Made by a program: the position numbers and the translations under genes. 32,667 bases of DNA, from contig CAZESH010000010.1 of NCBI GenBank assembly GCA_964514665.1, forward strand, positions 1-32,667. Direction: 5' to 3'. Positions 30,285 to 32,667 of the stretch are shown in pieces; position 1 is the stretch's first letter, and the number at the start of each line of letters is the position of its first letter. The notes below the pieces were generated by a model. That model was not told where the DNA came from. It did no database searches and saw nothing but the letters and a program-made list of their open reading frames with translations. The stretch comes from CAZESH01 sp964514665 (GTDB lineage Bacteria > Bacillota > Bacilli > Paenibacillales > KCTC-25726).

Positions 30285-31238
30285 ATGAGAACAGCTGTAA
30301 TATTAACCAAGCTTGAGCAAGCGCATGTCGAGAGGCTGGCATCGCTTGCAAAAGGATGGAGAATTGTCCATGGGGACGACAAGTCGGAATGGGAGCCCTT
30401 TTTGGCAGAAGCGGAAATTGTAGGCGGTTGGAACAAAACGGCGGAAAAGATCTGTCTGGCTCCCGGAAGCAAGCTGCGTTGGATTCACAACTGGGGCGCG
30501 GGAGTGGACAGATTTCCCTTCGACGTGCTGCGGCAAAAAGGCATTGTCCTGACCAATTCCAGCGGGATTCACGCTTATCCGATATCGGAAACGATTTTCG
30601 CCATGATGCTGGCATTCACTCGCAACCTTCACGTTTATATCCGTAACCAAAGCGCCGGCAAATGGATTTCCGAGGAAAATGATCTGGAATTGCACGAGAA
30701 AACGCTTGGCGTGATCGGAGTGGGCGCTATCGGCACGGAAACGGCCAAGATAGCCAAAGCGTTCGGCATGAAGGTGCTGGGTGTCAGGCGTTCTGGAGAG
30801 GCGGCTCCATATGTTGACCGCATGTTTGCGCAGAAGGAATTGGATGCATGCTTGGGCGAGTGCGATTATGTGGTAAACACGCTGCCGTTTACGGATGAGA
30901 CGAGAGGCATTTTCGGCGAAGCGCAGTTTCGGAAGATGAAGCCGGGTGCATTTTATGTCAACATCGGCAGAGGAAGAACCACGGATCAAGCCGCCCTGAT
31001 CGAAGCCTTGAAAAGCGGACGGATTGCCGGTGCTGGACTCGATGTGTTCGAGCAGGAGCCGCTTCCCGCGGACAGTCCGCTGTGGAGTATGGACAATGTC
31101 ATTGTAACTCCGCATACTTCCGGCGCCACAGGCAGCTACAATGAACGTGTGATGGAAATTTTCTTGGGCAATTTTGCCCGTTACCTGCTCGGCGATGATC
31201 CTCATTTGAACCGTGTCGATCTCCAGAGTCAATATTAA
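30285..31238 (+). CDS. D-2-hydroxyacid dehydrogenase (NAD(P)-dependent)
   Basis: A 317-residue D-isomer-specific 2-hydroxyacid dehydrogenase. Such enzymes reduce 2-keto acids such as glyoxylate, hydroxypyruvate or phenylpyruvate. The Rossmann motif GVIGVGAIGTETAK lies near residue 143. The catalytic triad is the arginine of NIGRGRTTD (about residue 228), the glutamate of LDVFEQEPLP (about residue 257) and the histidine of TPHTSG (about residue 276). The N-terminal signature WIHNWGAGVDRFP is like that of glyoxylate/hydroxypyruvate reductases. ATG 30285 follows GGAGGAG. It may form an operon with the aldo/keto reductase. A glyoxylate reductase role, opposing GlcDEF, would make sense but is inferred. 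No terminator of standard form follows. Confidence 0.93.
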   Translation: MRTAVILTKLEQAHVERLASLAKGWRIVHGDDKSEWEPFLAEAEIVGGWNKTAEKICLAPGSKLRWIHNWGAGVDRFPFDVLRQKGIVLTNSSGIHAYPISETIFAMMLAFTRNLHVYIRNQSAGKWISEENDLELHEKTLGVIGVGAIGTETAKIAKAFGMKVLGVRRSGEAAPYVDRMFAQKELDACLGECDYVVNTLPFTDETRGIFGEAQFRKMKPGAFYVNIGRGRTTDQAALIEALKSGRIAGAGLDVFEQEPLPADSPLWSMDNVIVTPHTSGATGSYNERVMEIFLGNFARYLLGDDPHLNRVDLQSQY

Positions 31239-31253
31239 AGAGTCGCACGAGCC

Positions 31254-31560
31254 GACAGACCAAGAACCATCGAAGCATATTCAGTCTTAAGGGGGATTTC
31301 TGTTTGCGGTTTCGATTGCATTCCGGCAAGGATGTATGAATGACCAGTCCAGACCTGACAGACCAAGAACCATCGCAGCATATGCTTAAAAGCGAAGATC
31401 TCCGACTTTCATGGTTCTAGCTCTCTCAGGTCCTCCCTTTTGCTACGGAAAACAAACTCACCTCAAACAGAAATCCCCCTCAAGACTTGTAGATGTTAAT
31501 TCGAAGATCTGTTCCAGGTCTCTTACGCTCCTCCCTTTAGCAGCGAAAAATTTTTCGATA
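31254..31560. repeat. Composite of direct and inverted repeats, no gene
   Basis: The 413-bp gap 31239-31651 contains no supported gene. Two 27-bp direct copies (31254-31280 and 31357-31383; 26 of 27 bases identical) begin GACAGACCAAGAACC and are 103 bp apart. A 24-bp inverted pair (31283-31306 and 31464-31487; 23 of 24) contains GGGGGATTTCTGTTTG. A further imperfect tandem pair starts at 31414 and 31511 with CCTCCCTTT-GC-CG-AAAA elements, each preceded by CGAAGATCT. Short frames on both strands (31411-31596 plus; 31458-31658 minus) cover the repeats and are not taken as genes. Likely a dispersed non-coding repeat element. Confidence 0.65.
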
Positions 31561-31607
31561 GAGGTTGAAACTTGCGGTGGAATCTCATATAGTTGAAGTA
31601 CAGACAT

Positions 31608-31626
31608 TATAGAACATGGTTTTATA
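31608..31626. promoter_or_regulatory. Putative operator of the second IclR gene
   Basis: TATAGAACATGGTTTTATA is an imperfect palindrome with arms TATARAAC-N3-GTTYTATA. It lies 25 bases before the TTG start and next to a possible -10 (TATTAT, 31625-31630). It differs from the GTTC-N8-GAAC site of the first IclR gene. Confidence 0.4.
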
Positions 31627-31651
31627 TTATCAAACAAATGGGGGATCCAGC

Positions 31652-32419
31652 TTGCCATTGATTCAATCCCTTGACAGAGCGCTGCGCATCGTCGACCTGT
31701 TCGATGAACGGACTCCCGAACTGAAAATTACGGAGATCAGCGCGCGCATGAACCTGCACAAAAGCACGGTCCATTCGCTTCTGAAAACGCTTCAGGAGCA
31801 TCGCTACATCGCGCAGAATCCGGATAACGGGAAATACCGTTTGGGCATGAAAATGCTGGAGCGTGCGAGCATCATCATGCAAAGCCTGGATATCCGCTCA
31901 CTTTCCAGGGATGTGCTGGTAGAGCTGACGAGAAGCACGGGTCAAACGGCGCATTTGGTCATCTTGGAAGGTACGCACGGCGTATACATTGACAAGGTCG
32001 AAGGAAAAAAAGCGGTGATCCGTTACTCCAGCATAGGCGGACAAGCGCCGGTCCACAGCAGTGCAGTGGGGAAAGCGCTTTTGGCATTCAAAAGCCCGGA
32101 TGAAATCAAGAAAATTCTTGCCGGCTATCGCTATGAGATCCATACCGCCAACACCATCTCCTCGGAAGGCGAATTCCTGAAGGAATTGGCCAAGGTAAGG
32201 GAGAACGGGTATTCCATCGATGCGGAGGAGAACGAACCGGGCGTGCAGTGCTGCGCGGTGCCGATTCGCGATTATTCGGGAGAAGTGGTGGCGGCGATCA
32301 GTTTGGCCATGCTGAAAGCCAGTGTGGACGAAGAGGAATTCAAAAGCTATCTTTCATTGCTGAGGGCAGCGTCGCGAACCATTTCAGAAAGCTTGGGTTA
32401 CGGTGTGCTCTCCGTATAA
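31652..32419 (+). CDS. IclR family transcriptional regulator, second copy
   Basis: About 255 residues with an N-terminal winged helix-turn-helix (LKITEISARMNLHKSTVHSLLKTLQEH) and the IclR effector domain (SAVGKALLAF, then CCAVPIRDYSGEVVAAISLAM). TTG 31652 is preferred (product begins MPLIQSLDRALRIVDLF) because GGGGGA lies six bases before it; the ATG at 31616 overlaps the putative operator and has no ribosome site. It stands directly before another FAH-family gene, as the first IclR-FAH pair does. The two IclR proteins share only the family fold. Target and inducer are unknown. Confidence 0.9.
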   Translation: MPLIQSLDRALRIVDLFDERTPELKITEISARMNLHKSTVHSLLKTLQEHRYIAQNPDNGKYRLGMKMLERASIIMQSLDIRSLSRDVLVELTRSTGQTAHLVILEGTHGVYIDKVEGKKAVIRYSSIGGQAPVHSSAVGKALLAFKSPDEIKKILAGYRYEIHTANTISSEGEFLKELAKVRENGYSIDAEENEPGVQCCAVPIRDYSGEVVAAISLAMLKASVDEEEFKSYLSLLRAASRTISESLGYGVLSV

Positions 32420-32447
32420 AACAAATTTTATCCAGGGATGTGGAGCC

Positions 32448-32667
32448 ATGAAAATTTTCAGATTTATTAACGGACAAAAACATGCTGTTCTCGGCGTTCA
32501 AGCGTCCGACGGGAAGTTGTTCATCTTGCCGCAGACCGATTTTCTGCAGCTTGTGGCGGAGGCTGACGCTGCCGGAGTTACTCCCGGCGAATGGGTGAAC
32601 AGCCGGCTTGATCGGCTTGAACCGCTGCAGGGCAGCCTGCAGGATTTGCCGCTGGTCGTCCCGATTG
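32448..32667 (+). CDS. FAH-family hydrolase, 3'-truncated by the window end
   Basis: The first 73 codons of a FAH-type protein (MKIFRFINGQKHAVLGVQASDG, then LPLVVPI at the edge) are present. ATG 32448 follows GGGATGTGGAG. The N-terminal domain (beta-rich, with a 40-residue helical insert) is that of the longer FAH proteins of about 280-320 residues, unlike the short protein at 5151-5918. The catalytic half lies outside the window, so the substrate cannot be judged. It follows the IclR gene by 28 bases and probably shares its transcript. Confidence 0.75.
   Translation, partial: MKIFRFINGQKHAVLGVQASDGKLFILPQTDFLQLVAEADAAGVTPGEWVNSRLDRLEPLQGSLQDLPLVVPI

Noticed and set aside
31411..31658. Small frames on both strands over the repeat region
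   Set aside because: They are explained by the repeats, lack ribosome sites and show no domain.

Overview
The window looks like a chromosomal segment of a spore-forming Firmicute, most likely a Paenibacillaceae member. The grounds are the strong GGAGG-type ribosome sites, many TTG and GTG starts, the sporulation pair yhbH-spoVR, a Bacillus-type Fnr with a C-terminal cysteine cluster, a PhoX phosphatase carrying a copper-amine-oxidase-N-like tail, and A+T-rich sigma-A promoters in a mid-GC background. The genus is inference. No rRNA, tRNA, CRISPR array, prophage or intact insertion sequence was seen.

Layout. (1) 1-1440: the 3' part of a DHA2 drug exporter, then a frameshifted remnant of a histidine kinase and a strong terminator. 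(2) 1444-4024, minus strand: spoVR and yhbH, translationally overlapping. (3) 4126-11833: an IclR regulator followed by a FAH-family hydrolase, malate synthase A and the three glycolate oxidase subunits GlcE, GlcF and GlcD. The regulator and the hydrolase each carry the same 16-bp GTTC-N8-GAAC palindrome in front. (4) 11897-14518: a large unrecognised protein that looks like a glycoside hydrolase. (5) 14519-15222: a gene-free stretch with four related CCTGCA/TGCAGG palindromes. (6) recQ. (7) 17114-21676: a sugar ABC importer (lipoprotein plus two permeases, no ATPase) with a promoter, a predicted cre site and two identical putative operators 116 bp apart, and a convergent LacI regulator. (8) An orphan LarA-type nickel racemase. 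(9) 23137-26435: an oxygen and nitrate type regulatory block of Fnr, a NreA-like GAF protein and a NarL-type response regulator and histidine kinase, with two TGTGA-N6-TCACT Fnr boxes. (10) phoX behind a textbook Pho box. (11) An iron-sulfur aldo/keto reductase, a D-2-hydroxyacid dehydrogenase, a region of direct and inverted repeats, and a second IclR-FAH pair that runs off the end.

How it fits together. Region 3 reads as one pathway. Glycolate is oxidised to glyoxylate by GlcDEF and condensed with acetyl-CoA to malate by malate synthase. No isocitrate lyase is present in the window. The FAH enzyme at the head of the operon may supply glycolate by hydrolysing a 2,4-diketo-3-deoxy acid to pyruvate and glycolate, as in a known pentose oxidation route. 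This is inference. The LarA homologue, the D-2-hydroxyacid dehydrogenase and the second IclR-FAH pair extend a 2-hydroxyacid and sugar-acid theme across the window. The most interesting regulatory reading is the Fnr/Nre-like block, where a response-regulator promoter is nested inside the preceding terminator with a Fnr box just after the expected start of transcription.
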